This document shows, in pieces, positions 1 to 9,890 of a stretch of DNA of 64,000 nt. Source of the stretch: Ascarosepion bandense (taxonomy: Eukaryota > Mollusca > Cephalopoda > Sepiida > Sepiidae); contig JBBBDQ010001287.1 in the NCBI GenBank assembly GCA_037127315.1, positions 4,852,501 through 4,916,500 on the forward strand. Direction: 5' to 3'. Each line of letters begins with the position of its first letter. Positions within the stretch are counted from its first letter, which is position 1. Both the position numbers and the translations under genes were made by a program. The notes below the pieces were generated by a model. That model was not told the DNA's origin and searched no databases. It saw nothing but the letters and a program-made list of their open reading frames with translations.

Positions 1-174
1 ATCTTTTAAACTTATGGATGTTTCATTAGTACAAATTTTAGTAACTTTTTCATTAATTTTGAGTTTTTCAGTAATTATTGTGCTAGTAGTATTTATCATT
101 TCAACTAAATTAAGTGAGTTTTTGTAATAATATATAATATATATATATATATTCGATGAAGGCTAAATAAGTTA
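1..174. other. AT-rich sequence, nothing recognised
   Basis: AT-rich DNA with a short (TA) run near 138-152. No open frame, RNA gene or repeat family seen. Confidence 0.5.
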
Positions 175-183
175 ATATTTTAA

Positions 184-231
184 AAAACAGGTGCAAGTCT
201 CTTTCCGAAAAAAGAGACTTGCACCTGTTTT
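184..231. repeat. perfect 21 bp hairpin at left inverted repeat
   Basis: Arms 184-204 and 211-231 are perfect reverse complements around the 6-base loop CCGAAA. The right-hand inverted repeat at 2608-2645 carries only one arm, so the hairpin is asymmetric between the two ends. Confidence 0.85.
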
Positions 232-240
232 GGCGATCTT

Positions 241-549
241 GTGATTTTTTTACGTGTCTTTGCTCTACATTGCTTCCTATTTGTTATTTCGCATTGGTTA
301 GTTCTGTATCGAGCACTTTTTCTTTCTTTGTGGTTGGTTCCGTTTGGGTTTTTTTTTTCTTTACTGCGGGGTATTGTATGTATTGTCTGTATTCCGCAGT
401 TTTCTTTTTTCCCCCCCCCCTCTTATCCAACGCCTTACAGCGACGGATAGTAACGGAATTAGATTCTGTCTGTTATTTGTTGTCCTTAAAGTTTATTGTT
501 GTATGGTTTTAGGATTTAGATACTTACAGAGTCAGTCTTGTTATTATTT

Positions 550-598
<49 letters not shown>

Positions 599-632
599 AA
601 ATTTTTTGTCATTTTTGTTTATCTTTTTTTAA
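241..632. other. T-rich spacer with (TA)n microsatellite
   Basis: Low-complexity T-rich sequence with a C homopolymer near 411-421 and (TA)n at about 555-594. Frames here are short hydrophobic artefacts of T-rich DNA. Confidence 0.6.
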
Positions 633-1527
633 GTACCTAGGAAGTGTGCTAACAGGGGATGAAAAGTGCGACACGGAGATCCGAAGGCGAATTGGCATGG
701 CAAAGGACGCGTTCCAGAAGATGAGCAAAATACTAACACACAGGAAAATCTCAATAGAAACGAAGAAAAGAGTGCTAGACTGCTACGTGATGTCAGTTCT
801 TCAATACGGTAGTGAATGCTGGACAATATCATCGAAAATGAGGACAAAACTGGAAGCGGCCGAAATGTGGTTCTACAGAAGGATGCTGCGGATATAAAGT
901 GGGGGATCAGTTCCATATTACAATCAATATCTAAACTGACTCCTCACTTTGTGACCACATCATTTTCTATACATTAATATTCCTGAGATCCAAAAGCACA
1001 AGGATGCATTCAAGAAGATGAGCAAAATACTAACACACAGGAAAATCTCAATAGAAACGAAGTGCTAGACTGCTACGTGATGTCAGTTCTTCAATACGGT
1101 AGTGAATGCTGGACAATATCATCGAAAATGAGGACAAAACTGGAAGCGGCCGAAATGTGGTTCTACAGAAGGATGCTACGGATATCGTGGACTGAGCATA
1201 CAAGCAACGACAAAGTGTTAGAAAGAATGGCAACAAAAAGGAAATTGATGCTGAGCATCAGGAAGAGACAACTGAAGTTCCTGGGACATGCAATGAGGAA
1301 AGAGAACCTGGAGAACCTGATACTGACTGGACAGATAGAAGGAAGGAGAGACAGAGGAAGGCAGCGGATAACATATTTGCAGGGTCTGATGAGGTGGATG
1401 ACGGAACGGGGGTTGCCAGGAGCAACAGGAGCAAACATACTAAGAGCCACAAGGGATAGGGAGACGTGGAGATCCATGATCGCCTACGTCCTGAAGGGAC
1501 AGGGCACATAGAAGAAGAAGAAGAAAC
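633..1527 (+). pseudogene. RTE-L reverse transcriptase C-terminal fragment with internal ~290 bp duplication
   Basis: Encodes the part of an RTE-like LINE polyprotein after the RT core: the YLGS...TEIRRRIG block, then [10 protein letters not shown], the WFYRRMLRI segment, [13 protein letters not shown] and the GRRDRGRQR tail region, ending in GQGT and a stop with a (GAA)n tail at about 1508-1527. The frame stops at 895 where FB55 begins (896-950). From about 985 the same coding block restarts and runs to 1511, so the segment around 718-895 is present twice. No EEP endonuclease or catalytic RT motifs remain. Dead 5'-truncated copy. The same rearranged structure recurs on the minus strand at 26359-27572. 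Confidence 0.85.
896..950. repeat. FB55 palindromic element, copy 1
   Basis: 55 bp near-palindrome beginning AAAGTGGGGGATCAGTT and ending with its imperfect reverse complement. It sits exactly at the junction between two copies of the RTE-L C-terminal segment. Other copies at 7679-7733, 7972-8025, 26959-27013 and 27248-27302. Confidence 0.8.
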
Positions 1528-1584
1528 AGTAGTGGAAATTTTATAGACGTTAACTGTTTTGTCAGACATATATATATTTTGTCA

Positions 1585-1587
<3 letters not shown>

Positions 1588-1630
<43 letters not shown>

Positions 1631-1690
1631 CCTTTAGTTGTCTATCTTTATAAAATATGGATTCTTTTACTAAACCCAGTTTTCCTTTGT

Positions 1691-1762
<72 letters not shown>
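1588..1762. repeat. (TA)n, (CA)n and (TA)n microsatellites
   Basis: (TA)n at about 1588-1628, (AC)n at about 1692-1725 and (AT)n at about 1725-1760. Confidence 0.95.
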
Positions 1763-1844
1763 ATTTTAAATTTATGACTTCCTGTAATAGATAAACTTAA
1801 TTAAAATTTTTAAGATCTTATATTTAAATCTATTCATTCCCCAC

Positions 1845-2221
1845 TGAAAGGTAATATGTTCGTGTGTATGTCTGTTTATCTGCCTGTATGTCTGTATTTT
1901 TTCAGCCCTTTTTGCTTCAAGTTTGGCTCTAAGTAGGTATAATTGTAGTTCTTAGTCTCAGCCATGATATCAGTTTTTTCTCAGAGGACTTATTTAGCAT
2001 TCAAAATTCAGTTTACGACGAAAAAACTTATTTGATATCGATACCAGGAAATCAAAGTTTGACATCCATTCATTTTTCTTTCAGTCTACGGTTTTACTTT
2101 AACTGGAAACAACTATTGCCTTTTAGTTTTTCGTGCCAACGTCCAAAGAGTCTGAGCTGCAGGACCATAGATTAGTTTTAAAGCTTTCATTACACCCGAG
2201 CAACGCCGAGCAATACTGTTA

Positions 2222-2223
<2 letters not shown>
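1845..2223 (+). mobile_element. Helitron-like non-autonomous element, 3' portion
   Basis: Starts with a TGTGTGTATGTCTGTTTATC-type stretch and ends in CACCCGAGCAACGCCGAGCA, a GC hairpin-like motif about 10 bases before TTAGT at 2219-2223, followed by (TA)n. A hairpin shortly before a terminal CTRR-T, next to AT-rich target DNA, is typical of Helitron 3' ends. A close relative lies at 50133-50556. No Rep/helicase coding sequence is present. Confidence 0.6.
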
Positions 2224-2252
<29 letters not shown>

Positions 2253-2256
<4 letters not shown>

Positions 2257-2390
2257 TACTAGGTGCGATTGGTAAATTGTCGCAATTATTTTATTATTTC
2301 AAATATACTTTGGGCTGAGTCTGAACTCCAGCACCATGGATTAATCTTAAAGCTTTCATTACACCCGAGCATCACCGGGCTATACTGCTA

Positions 2391-2392
<2 letters not shown>
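2253..2392 (+). mobile_element. second Helitron-like 3' terminus
   Basis: Repeats the last ~110 bases of the preceding element, including ACACCCGAGCATCACCGGGC, and ends with CTAGT at 2388-2392 followed by (AT)n. A truncated second copy in the same orientation, or a tandem end duplication. Confidence 0.6.
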
Positions 2393-2445
<53 letters not shown>

Positions 2446-2645
2446 AGAACTGTTTGCATTAACATTTTACATTGCATATGTTACTTTTTAATGCGCTGTT
2501 ACCAAAATTTAAAATAATGTATTAAATAAATAATAAAATAAATAAATAATAAATAAAATAATGTATAATAAAACAGCATAAAATCAAGATATTCTAAAAT
2601 ATATAGATTTTTCGGAAAGAGACTTGCACCTGTTTTTTAAAATAT

Positions 2646-3104
2646 AGCCTTGGGTATTTAATTAAAAATTAGTAAGAATGAATAACTTCTTTTTTTTAAA
2701 TAACAAAAAAAAAAAAAGAAAGAAAGGATGTGAAAAATAAAATAAAAACAGTAAAGAAAAGGAATCTGCCCCGGAAACGGGTGTCTTCTTTAACCCTGAA
2801 GACAGCATTTTTAAAGATGCCATTTGAAGAATTGTGTGAGGTGGCATGAAATACCAAACGCATTAATAGTGGAGCAGGAGTTTTGGCGGAAGATGGGGGC
2901 TGGTTTATATTTCGCAAAGAACGGACGACATCGGAAGATTTTTACCGGAGAGAGAGAGAAAAAAAACCCTGAAAACTTAAAAGAAAACAACGAGAACTCA
3001 GATAAATTATACATAGATACGAATTAGACCCGTGCGCGCAAGGGTTGTTAAGCAAATGCAGGCAAAATAAAGAAAAAAACAATTGTATATGAACACACCC
3101 ACTT
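2646..3104. other. unrecognised, no supported gene
   Basis: A-rich tract at 2690-2760, then mixed sequence with a 67-codon plus-strand frame at 2824-3027 that I do not recognise. No neighbouring exon, splice context or homologous copy in the window supports it as a gene. Confidence 0.4.
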
Positions 3105-3287
3105 CCACACGCTAGAATGTATGTTCAATGTAGAATGTTTACACGTCAATTCTATTCTAAACAGGTTCTACTAAAACGGAACGAAAACGGTATATGGTGA
3201 GACTTTTGTCGATTTTTAACGTTGAATATTTACACGCTAATTCTATTCTACACAGGTTTACTAAAACAGAACGAAATCGGTATGGTT

Positions 3288-3420
3288 ATTTCCTAAGCAC
3301 AGCTTAGATGTGGTACAAGGCCGAAAGTATGGTGCACACAGTTAGGATAGAACTCACTACTCAATTGCAATGGTTCTAGCGAGACAAGCTTGCTAACCAT
3401 TACACCACCTCGTGTTGCCC
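3288..3420 (-). mobile_element. SINE-C, tRNA-derived
   Basis: On the minus strand it reads GAGGTGGTGTAATGGTTAGC (tRNA A-box-like) and, about 45 bases later, GTGAGTTCTATCCT (B-box-like), then a body ending TGTACCACATCTAAGC. The spacing of the two boxes fits an RNA polymerase III promoter. Related copies at 11130-12210, 48186-48266, 49047-49425 and 50692-50825. Confidence 0.7.
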
Positions 3421-3493
3421 AAAAACGAAAACGCTATGTCTGTTAAGATTTTTGTGGAATTTTAACGTAGAATGTTTGCACGCTTTTTAATTC

Positions 3494-3921
3494 TGAACAG
3501 GTTTTTTTTTTTAATCATATCACCCCGAGCAAGGCGGTAACGCCACTGAAGTGCAGAGGGCTACATAGGTGTGAAAAGATTGGAAAAGAGAAAACCGGAA
3601 ACCGCATCCTAAACAGGAAAAAAGGGATGAGCCTCTTCACCTGTTCAATAGACGTGGGTGGAGTGTGAACCGGTCGATAGTTTAGTCTATCTACTCTAAT
3701 TGATAAAGAAAAAGAAAAAAAAAACAAAAGTGAGAAGATTGGAAAAGAGAAAACCGGAAACCGCATCCTAAATAGGAAACATGGGATGAGAAAATGAGAA
3801 GAGAAAACCGGAAACAGCATCCTAAACAGGAAACAAGGGATGAGCCTCTTCACCTGTCCAATAGACGTGGGTGGAGTGTGAACCGGGCGATAGTTTAGTC
3901 TATCTACTCCAATTGAAAAAA
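3494..3921 (-). mobile_element. E element, dimeric copy
   Basis: Read on the minus strand, an E body (TAGACTAAACTATCGCCCGG, CACACTCCACCCACGTCTAT, GGTTTCCGGTTTTCTC) is present twice, and the downstream copy ends in a J-LINE-like 3' terminus (CCTTGCTCGGGGTGATATGA) plus poly(A), seen as poly(T) on the plus strand. A similar dimer lies at 25101-25435. Non-coding. Confidence 0.7.
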
Positions 3922-4107
3922 AAGTGAGATGGTTCTACTAAAACAATGAAAACGGAATGTCTGTTGAGACTTTTCTCGACTTTCTCCCGTTGTCGAATAT
4001 TAATGATGTAAAGATTTAAAGGAACTTTCTGAAATTATGGGCAATTTCACATTTGTTACGGTCATATTTGCACATTGTAAAGTAAGCTCTCTGAAAGGGC
4101 ATTACCA

Positions 4108-5211
4108 ATGAAGAAAGACTTGTACCTATGCTTCATTGATTACGCAAAAGTATTCGACAAAATACGACACAAAGAATTGATGGAAATGATAGGCAACCTC
4201 GACATTTTCGGCAAAGATATAAGAATAATCAAGAATCTCTACTGGCAGCAAACGGCCTGCATACGGACAGGTAACGACCTCAGTAGATACACAAAGATAG
4301 AAAAAGGCGTAAGACAAGGATGTGTCTTTTCACCGGATTTGTTCAACCTATACAGCGAGAATATTTTGAGGACCCTAGATGACACACCAGGATTTATTAT
4401 TGGAGGCCACAACCTGAACAACATAAGATACGCGGACGATACAGTACTGATTACGGACACGGAAAGGAAACTGCAAGATCTCATACAGAAAGTAGCAGTG
4501 GAGAGTGACAAGAAGGGACTACAAATAAACTTTAAGAAAACTGAGTGCATGGTCATCAGCAAAAGATACAACCCAAAATGCCAAATACAGGTGGGGGATA
4601 ACAGAATCAAACAAGTCCAAGAATTTAAGTACCTAGGAAGTGTTCTAACAGGAGATGGAAAGTGCGACACGGAGATCCGAAGGCGAATTGGCATGGCAAA
4701 GGACGCGTTCCAGAAGATGAGCAAAATACTAACACACAGGAAGATCTCAATAGAAACGAAGAAAAGAGTGCTAGACTGCTACGTGATGTCAGTTCTTCAG
4801 TACGGTAGTGAATGCTGGACAATATCATCAGAAATGAGGAAAAAACTGGAAGCGGCCGAAATGTGGTTCTATAGAAGGATGCTACGGATATCGTGGACTG
4901 AGCATACAAGCAACGACGAAGTGTTAGAAAGAATGGCAACAAAAAGGAAATTGATGCTGAGCATCAGGAAGAGACAACTGAAGTTCCTGGGACATGCAAT
5001 GAGGAAGGAGAGCCTGGAGAATCTGATACTGACTGGTCAGATAGAAGGAAGGAGAGACAGAGGAAGGCAGCGGATAACATATTTGCAGAGTCTGATGAGG
5101 TGGATGACGGAACGGGGGATGCCAGGAGCAACAGGAGCAAACATACTAAGAGCCACAAGGGATAGGGAGACGTGGAGAGCCATGATCGCCTACGTCCTGA
5201 CATGTGCGTAA
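4108..5211 (+). CDS. RTE-L LINE reverse transcriptase, 5'-truncated but uninterrupted frame
   Basis: 367-residue frame holding the RT palm of an RTE-like non-LTR retrotransposon. Visible motifs: [11 protein letters not shown] (8-17, catalytic Asp 11); [15 protein letters not shown] (67-80); C, YADD (108-111); [20 protein letters not shown]; then the family C-terminal region with [20 protein letters not shown] and GRRDRGRQR. Homology runs a few codons upstream to about 4084 (LSERALP), below an in-frame TAA at 4078-4080. The start is therefore a truncation point, not a natural start. The EEP endonuclease and RT fingers are missing. At about 5203 it diverges from other copies, so the normal GQGT-stop-(GAA)n end is lost. 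Probably inactive, though the catalytic residues are intact. Confidence 0.9.
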   Translation: MKKDLYLCFIDYAKVFDKIRHKELMEMIGNLDIFGKDIRIIKNLYWQQTACIRTGNDLSRYTKIEKGVRQGCVFSPDLFNLYSENILRTLDDTPGFIIGGHNLNNIRYADDTVLITDTERKLQDLIQKVAVESDKKGLQINFKKTECMVISKRYNPKCQIQVGDNRIKQVQEFKYLGSVLTGDGKCDTEIRRRIGMAKDAFQKMSKILTHRKISIETKKRVLDCYVMSVLQYGSECWTISSEMRKKLEAAEMWFYRRMLRISWTEHTSNDEVLERMATKRKLMLSIRKRQLKFLGHAMRKESLENLILTGQIEGRRDRGRQRITYLQSLMRWMTERGMPGATGANILRATRDRETWRAMIAYVLTCA

Positions 5212-5851
5212 GAAGGTTAGAAGAATAAAAAGGTTACGAGGAAAATGTTTCCAGCAATCAAAAAAAAAACAACCGAAATCAGAACGCTCATAGAAAACCA
5301 CCGAAAGATGTTTCTCAGAACATAAGCAAGGTATTAAGCAAGCGTATAGATGTATCTAAAACAAAGGTGCGTCTTCTTGCCGGACTTATTCAGTTAGTGA
5401 AACGATCCTAAGAAAATGCTCAGGATTTTTTGACCTGATAGAATAAAAAAATGTCCTACAAATATTCATTGACTGCGGTCAAGTCATATTATATGGTTGT
5501 CGGGAAAAAATCTTTTTTCGGCTTATCAACCTTTTGCAGGTTATTTAAAGGCAGAAAAATATTTTTAGAGTGTTGAATATTTTTTGAAAGAATAATGATT
5601 AACTGAGACAAAAACTATCAATTAACCAACAGCTGAGGCAGAGGAAATGTATTCGTAATTTACCGAAATTGAATATAATGAACCCGACGTAATTAGAACT
5701 CTGTTCTCAGGTATTCAATTACAACATATTACACATTACACCATCCGCAGATCCAAGCTTTATTATCTGTAAATAATGAAGTGAAGGAAGGTGTGGAGCG
5801 CCATAGAAAGATCAAAGAGTGGTTTTTCTTTTCTGTATCTAGTGTTTCATT
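5212..5851. other. intergenic; possible degraded B head at 5518-5580
   Basis: Mostly unrecognised AT-rich sequence. 5518-5580 resembles the B-repeat head (GGCTTATCAACC then GGTTATTTAAAGGC). No gene seen. Confidence 0.4.
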
Positions 5852-6150
5852 GATGTGAGTTGTGGTGCAGAGGATATCGGCTCGGAACAAGAAATCGGGG
5901 TGCCGAGATCGAATTCCAGTTGAATTCCTTGCATTCACTTACGGGCAAGTATCCTTGGGAAAGGTATTAATCTGTCTCTTCCCTCCAGTTATGGGTTAAA
6001 TAAGAGGACAGATTGGGTTCTATAACCTAGCCAATCTACGACAGAAAGTAATTGCAACCTATTGCGGGATAATCTTTTGTTTAGTCAGTCATGTCTCTTT
6101 CGAGACATGATCGCCCAAGCGTGTTTCACGTATAGCATTTAACTGACTGA
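5852..6150 (+). mobile_element. SINE-A, full-length tRNA-derived
   Basis: About 300 bp. The head carries an A-box-like TTGTGGTGCAGAGGATATCG and B-box-like GAGATCGAATTCC. The body follows with GGGTTAAATAAGAGGACAGA. The 3' part has the perfect stem-loop CATGTCTCTTTCGAGACATG and ends in a (CTGA)n-type tail (AACTGACTGA). Non-coding; likely moved by LINE enzymes. One of about ten copies in the window. Confidence 0.85.
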
Positions 6151-6724
6151 GTGAACTATTGTTTGAATTTCAAATTAATTAAATATTTTTTAATAATATG
6201 TCCCTCCAGGAATCATAGCACTTGACGAGTTTCTGTTAATTATCATGACTTATTCAGGAATATAGTGGTTTCAACTGTTTTTCATTAAGACTGGTTGCTA
6301 GCCAAGTTTTGAGAACCTGGAATAAGCTACTATTTAACACATAACTTGGGATGGAATAAAGGAAATGGATTTATGCTTTGTATAAAAACGACAGCGGGGA
6401 AAGTGAATACAGTGGACTAGATTGCGATTCGAACTCTGTTCACCGTCTTCACTTACTAAGGACAGTAATCATCCGTACATCCATTTAGTTATTAGGAAAT
6501 TCGAAATTTATATAGAAAGAGGTCTGTCAAAAACAGGCAGGAATCTAGTGTACAGAATTGAAATACACTTTCGTAACTAAGGATGGAAAAACTTATTTAA
6601 TAATAATTTAAATTAATTCATAACATATAATTTACATGCTAAATTCGCGCCTTCTACAAAAGCCGGGCATTCGAATATCGATCTGATTGTTGTCGCTGCA
6701 CGGGAAACGGTTGCCTTTATTGTC
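6151..6724. other. unrecognised intergenic sequence
   Basis: AT-rich, no repeat family or reading frame recognised. Confidence 0.4.
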
Positions 6725-7445
6725 AATCAGAAAAGAAGAAGAAGGAGGATAAGAAGGAGGAGGATGAAAAAGAAGAAGAAGAAGAAGAAGAAGAAGAAGA
6801 AGAAGAAGAAGAAAATAAAGAAGAAGAATAGAAGGAGAAAAAGATGAAGAAGGGGAATAGGTAAAGAAAAAAAGAGAAATGAAGAAAAAGTGGGAAAGAG
6901 AAAAGGAGAAAAAGAAATGGGTAAAGAGGAAGAAAAGATAAAGAGGCGAAGAAGAAGGAGAAAATGAAAAAGTAGGAAGAGAAGAAGAGGAGGAAGAAGA
7001 AGAAGCAGGTGAGGAGGAAAAGAGGAAGGAGAATGAAAAGAAGGAGAAGGAAAAGAAGAAGAATAAAAAGAAGAGAAGAATAAGAAGGAGTAAATGAAGA
7101 AGATGGAGAGAAGATGAAGGAGAAAATAAGAAGAGGAATAGGAAAAGACTATAAAGAAAACGGAGGAGGACGAGGAGGAAAATAAGAAGAAGAAGAAGAA
7201 GAAGAAGAAGAAAATGAAGAATAAGAAAAGGAGAAGAGAGAGAAAACGAAGAAGGAGGAGGAGGAAGAAGAAGAAAAGAATGTGGAAGAAGTGGAATTAA
7301 AAAATAAAGAACCGGTGAAGTCAGAGGTAAAAGATAAAGTTAGAAAAAGACAATAATGAAAAATAAGAATGATGATAAAGTAGGACATTTGATGTAAAAA
7401 AAAAAAATAAGGAAAAGGAGGAGGAGGGGAAGCAGGAGGAGAGAA
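6725..7445. repeat. polypurine (GAA/GGA)-rich tract
   Basis: About 720 bases almost entirely A and G on the plus strand, dominated by irregular GAA, GAG and GGA repeats. Frames on the minus strand here (Ser/Phe/Leu-rich) are artefacts. Confidence 0.9.
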
Positions 7446-7678
7446 AAGGTGAAACTGAAATGAAAATAGTCAGTCAGTTAAGTGCCATACGTGATAAACG
7501 CTTGGGCGATCATGTCTCAAAAGAGACATGACTAACTGGGCAGAAGATTATCCCGCAGTAGGTAGCCATTGCTTTCTGCGGTAGACTAGTTGCCGACCAA
7601 GGCTATAGAAGCCAATCTGTCCTGTTAATTAACTCATAGCTAGAAAGGAAAGAGATGTATTATATTATTAAGTAGTAA

Positions 7679-7733
7679 TAAGTGGGGGATCAGTTTATTA
7701 CTTTATAACAATATAAAACTGATCCCCCACTTT
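7679..7733. repeat. FB55 copy 2
   Basis: Near-perfect palindrome with arms AAGTGGGGGATCAGTTT and AAACTGATCCCCCACTTT, inside the SINE-A tandem unit. Confidence 0.85.
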
Positions 7734-7971
7734 ATGCCCAGTAGAAGCCTTAATCATTATTCCAACTATTATATTCAGTCAGTCAGTTAAGTGCCATACG
7801 TGATATCTCGAAAGAGACATGACTGACTGGGCAGAAGATTATCCCGCAGTAGGTTGCCATTGCTTTCTGCGGTAGACTGGTTGCCAGCCAAGGCTATAGA
7901 ACCCAATCTGTCCTGTTAATTAACTCATAGCTAGAAGGGAAAGAGATGTATTATATTATTAAGTAGTAATT

Positions 7972-8025
7972 AGTTGGGGATCATTTTATTACTTCATGAC
8001 TATATAAAACTGATCCCCCACTTTA
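7972..8025. repeat. FB55 copy 3
   Basis: Left arm AGTTGGGGATCATTTTA is mutated relative to copy 2; right arm AAACTGATCCCCCACTTT is intact. Confidence 0.8.
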
Positions 8026-8066
8026 TGACCAGAAAAAGCCTTAATCATATTTTCAATTATTATATT

Positions 8067-8377
8067 CAGTCAGTCAGTTAAGTGCCATACGTGATACACG
8101 CTTGGACGATCATGTCTCGAAAGAGACATGATTGACTGGGCAGAACATTATCTCGCAGTAGGTTACCATTGCTTTCTGCGGTAGACTGGTTGCCGACCAA
8201 GGCTATAGAACCCAATCTGTCCTGTTATTTAACCTATAACTGGAAGTAATAGACGAATTAATACCTTTCCCAATGGTATTTGCGCGTAAGTGAATGCAAT
8301 GAATTCGGCTGGAATTCGAACTAGGCTCCCCGATTTCTCGTTCCGAGCCGATATCCAATGCACCACAACGCACATCC
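8067..8377 (-). mobile_element. SINE-A, full length
   Basis: Complete minus-strand copy from the CTGA tail at 8067 to the head ending GCACATCC at 8377. Keeps the CATGTCTC stem-loop and the GCTGGAATTCGAACTAGGC B-box region. Third member of the local tandem cluster. Confidence 0.85.
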
Positions 8378-8697
8378 GAAATGGAATAACAAATAAATGC
8401 CAAAATGAAAATAGAAAAGGAAGAAAAACACTTTTTTGGCGGGTTTCCTTCTCAGATGCATTCACTTGTTTTACTTTCATGAATCAGGAATTTAGTATTT
8501 TATTTCGTTAGGAAATTAAAACAAGAAGGGACTAAAGTAGTAGTAGAAAAACAACGGCAAGAACATGAAGAGAAAGAAGAAGAAAAATGTATGAAAATGT
8601 AGAAAGAGAAAGAGAGAAAGAAATTGGAAGAAGGAGAAAAGGCAAACGAAAAAGAAACCTCCTCTGTCCACTTTCCTCACATTCTTTTTCTTCTTTT
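8378..8697. other. spacer, purine-rich right half
   Basis: No gene recognised. 8520-8670 is AG-rich; the short frames on both strands are low-complexity. Confidence 0.5.
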
Positions 8698-8791
8698 TGT
8701 TCTTCTTCTTCTTCTTCTTTTTCTACTACTAGATTAATCTCCTCTTCTTCTTCTTCTTCTTCTTCTTCTTCTTCTTCTTCTTCTTCTTCTT
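8698..8791. repeat. (TTC)n microsatellite
   Basis: Pyrimidine tract of TTC repeats, opposite in strand polarity to the GAA tract at 6725-7445. Could be an RTE-L type (GAA)n tail on the minus strand, but no RTE-L sequence adjoins it. Confidence 0.9.
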
Positions 8792-9588
8792 TCATGAATT
8801 AATGTTATTCGATTTCATTAGGAAGAGAAAACAGTAGAAGAAGCGTTTAATCTAGTAAAAGAAGAGTTTGAGTTTTGTTTAACGGCATATCAACACCTCT
8901 GTGGGTTATTTAATGCCAAAAAGGTGGGGTTTTAAGGTATTTTTTAATGTTCGGTTATAGAATTTTTTACTGATTTTTGTACGACAATTGATCACTTATT
9001 GCTCTTTTAGGGAGACCGAGATTGAGTTTGAGTTTTGTTTAACGGCATATCAACACCTCTGAGGGTTATTTAATGCCAAAAAGGTGGGGTTTTAAGGTTT
9101 TTTTAATGTTCGGTTATAGAACTTTTTACTGATTTTTGTACGACAATTGATCACTTATTGCTCTTTTAGGGAGACCGAGATTGAGTTTGAGTTTTGTTTA
9201 ACGGTATATCGACACCTCTGTGGGTTATTTAATGCCAAAAAGGTGAGGTTTTAAGGTATATTTTTTTAATGTTCAGTTATAGTGAGAAGGTTTAGTCAGA
9301 TTTTGATCAATTTTTTTTCCTTCAAAAATGTATTATAGCAATTTTTTTCCTAAAAAAAGTGTTATAGTAATCATTTTTTTCTTAAAAAAATGTTTGTTTT
9401 TCTTTAAAAGTCTATTTTTATAATTCATAGTGTGTTGACCCTAGTTTGGGGATAGACTAGTTGCCCATTGCTTGGACCCTAACAGATTTGACCAGCCCGG
9501 GTCAGGGTGGACGTGGGAACAACAGTAATTAAGAGGTAGTTCCATGCTCCTCACAATCTCCTTGCTGTTTGATGCAGTTTACCGCCAT

Positions 9589-9875
9589 CATCATCATCAT
9601 CATCATCATCATCATTTATCCATCACACCCAGATGGTGCATAGGGCAGCAACTTTTTGTTGCTGTTCCTGTAACAAACTGTTTTTTACGGGGCAGGGCTG
9701 TTAGCTCTGTACCCAACCCACAAACCTGGAGGACCAGTGGACTATTCTTGGTCCTTACGTTTACAGCATCTTGTATTCACAAACGGTCATCCATTTAAGT
9801 ACTGACCAGGCTCACCGTTGCTTAACTTCGGTGATCGGACGGGAACCGGTGTATTCAACACGATATAGCCGTAGA
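9589..9875 (-). mobile_element. 5S-rRNA-derived SINE (SINE3-like) with 15 bp target-site duplication
   Basis: On the minus strand it begins at 9875 with TCTACGGCTATATCGTG, a near full-length 5S rRNA sequence to about 9759. A ~145 bp body follows (including GGGTTGGGTACAGAGCTAAC and CCCTGCCCCGTAAAAAA), ending in an (ATG)n tail at 9589-9614. The element is flanked by a perfect 15 bp direct repeat, GCAGTTTACCGCCAT, at 9574-9588 and 9876-9890, dividing the B 3' end. 5S head, body, simple-repeat tail and target-site duplication together are the signature of a 5S-derived SINE. Confidence 0.9.
9759..9875 (-). rRNA. 5S rRNA-like head of SINE (not a functional 5S gene)
   Basis: About 117 bases align along 5S rRNA: GTCCGATCACCGAAGTTAAG near the internal control region A box, then GGTCAGTACTTAAATGGATG and GACCG matching box C. 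The terminal stem is degraded (TCTACGGC against GATGCTGTAAAC). Its place at the head of a retroposon argues against a standard 5S gene. Confidence 0.85.
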
Positions 9876-9890
9876 GCAGTTTACCGCCAT

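Larger units (their letters stand above)
175..2645. mobile_element. 2.47 kb composite bounded by 38 bp perfect inverted repeats
   Basis: Positions 175-212 and 2608-2645 are perfect inverted copies of one 38 bp sequence with the core AACAGGTGCAAGTCTCTTT. Between them lie an RTE-L fragment, FB55, microsatellites and Helitron-like ends, but no transposase. The arrangement resembles a non-autonomous terminal-inverted-repeat element that has collected insertions. No convincing target-site duplication is visible, so two independent copies of a short palindromic element in opposite orientation remain possible. Confidence 0.5.
3105..3990. repeat. ~100 bp tandem repeat split by SINE-C and E insertions
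   Basis: A unit containing GTTTACACG, ATTCTATTCTAAACAGG, ACTAAAACGGAACG and GAGACTTTTGTCGA recurs at about 3130, 3228, 3425 and 3930. The units at 3228 and 3425 are separated by SINE-C (3288-3420), and those at 3425 and 3930 by an E dimer (3494-3921). The tandem repeat therefore predates both insertions. Confidence 0.65.
7470..8066 (-). repeat. two tandem units of SINE-A 3' part plus FB55
   Basis: The SINE-A 3' end begins (plus coordinates) at about 7471, 7778 and 8067, spaced about 307 and 292 bases. Each of the first two units holds the SINE-A 3' two-thirds, then AAGAGATGTATTATATTATT, FB55, and GCCTTAATCAT. The third copy (8067-8377) is full-length SINE-A without FB55. The tandem structure is clear; how it arose is inference. 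Confidence 0.8.
8866..9890 (+). repeat. B repeat with triplicated 160 bp head
   Basis: The B head (GAGTTTTGTTTAACGGCATA, GGTTATTTAATGCCAAAAAG) starts at about 8869, 9029 and 9189, giving two full units of ~160 bp and a third that continues into the B body: A/T-rich TTCCTTCAAAAATG motifs, GACCCTAGTTTGGGG, GACCCTAACAG, GGGTCAGGGTGG, and GATGCAGTTTACCGCCAT at the 3' end. The 3' end is split by a 5S-derived SINE. Non-coding; not assignable to a named class from sequence alone. Confidence 0.75.

Noticed and set aside
4239..4724. 161-codon minus-strand frame
   Set aside because: Antisense shadow of the RTE-L reverse transcriptase.
9585..9615. (CAT)n as coding poly-His
   Set aside because: It is the (ATG)n tail of the minus-strand 5S SINE.
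9759..9875. Functional 5S rRNA gene
   Set aside because: Terminal stem is mismatched and the sequence is the head of a retroposon with target-site duplication and simple-repeat tail.
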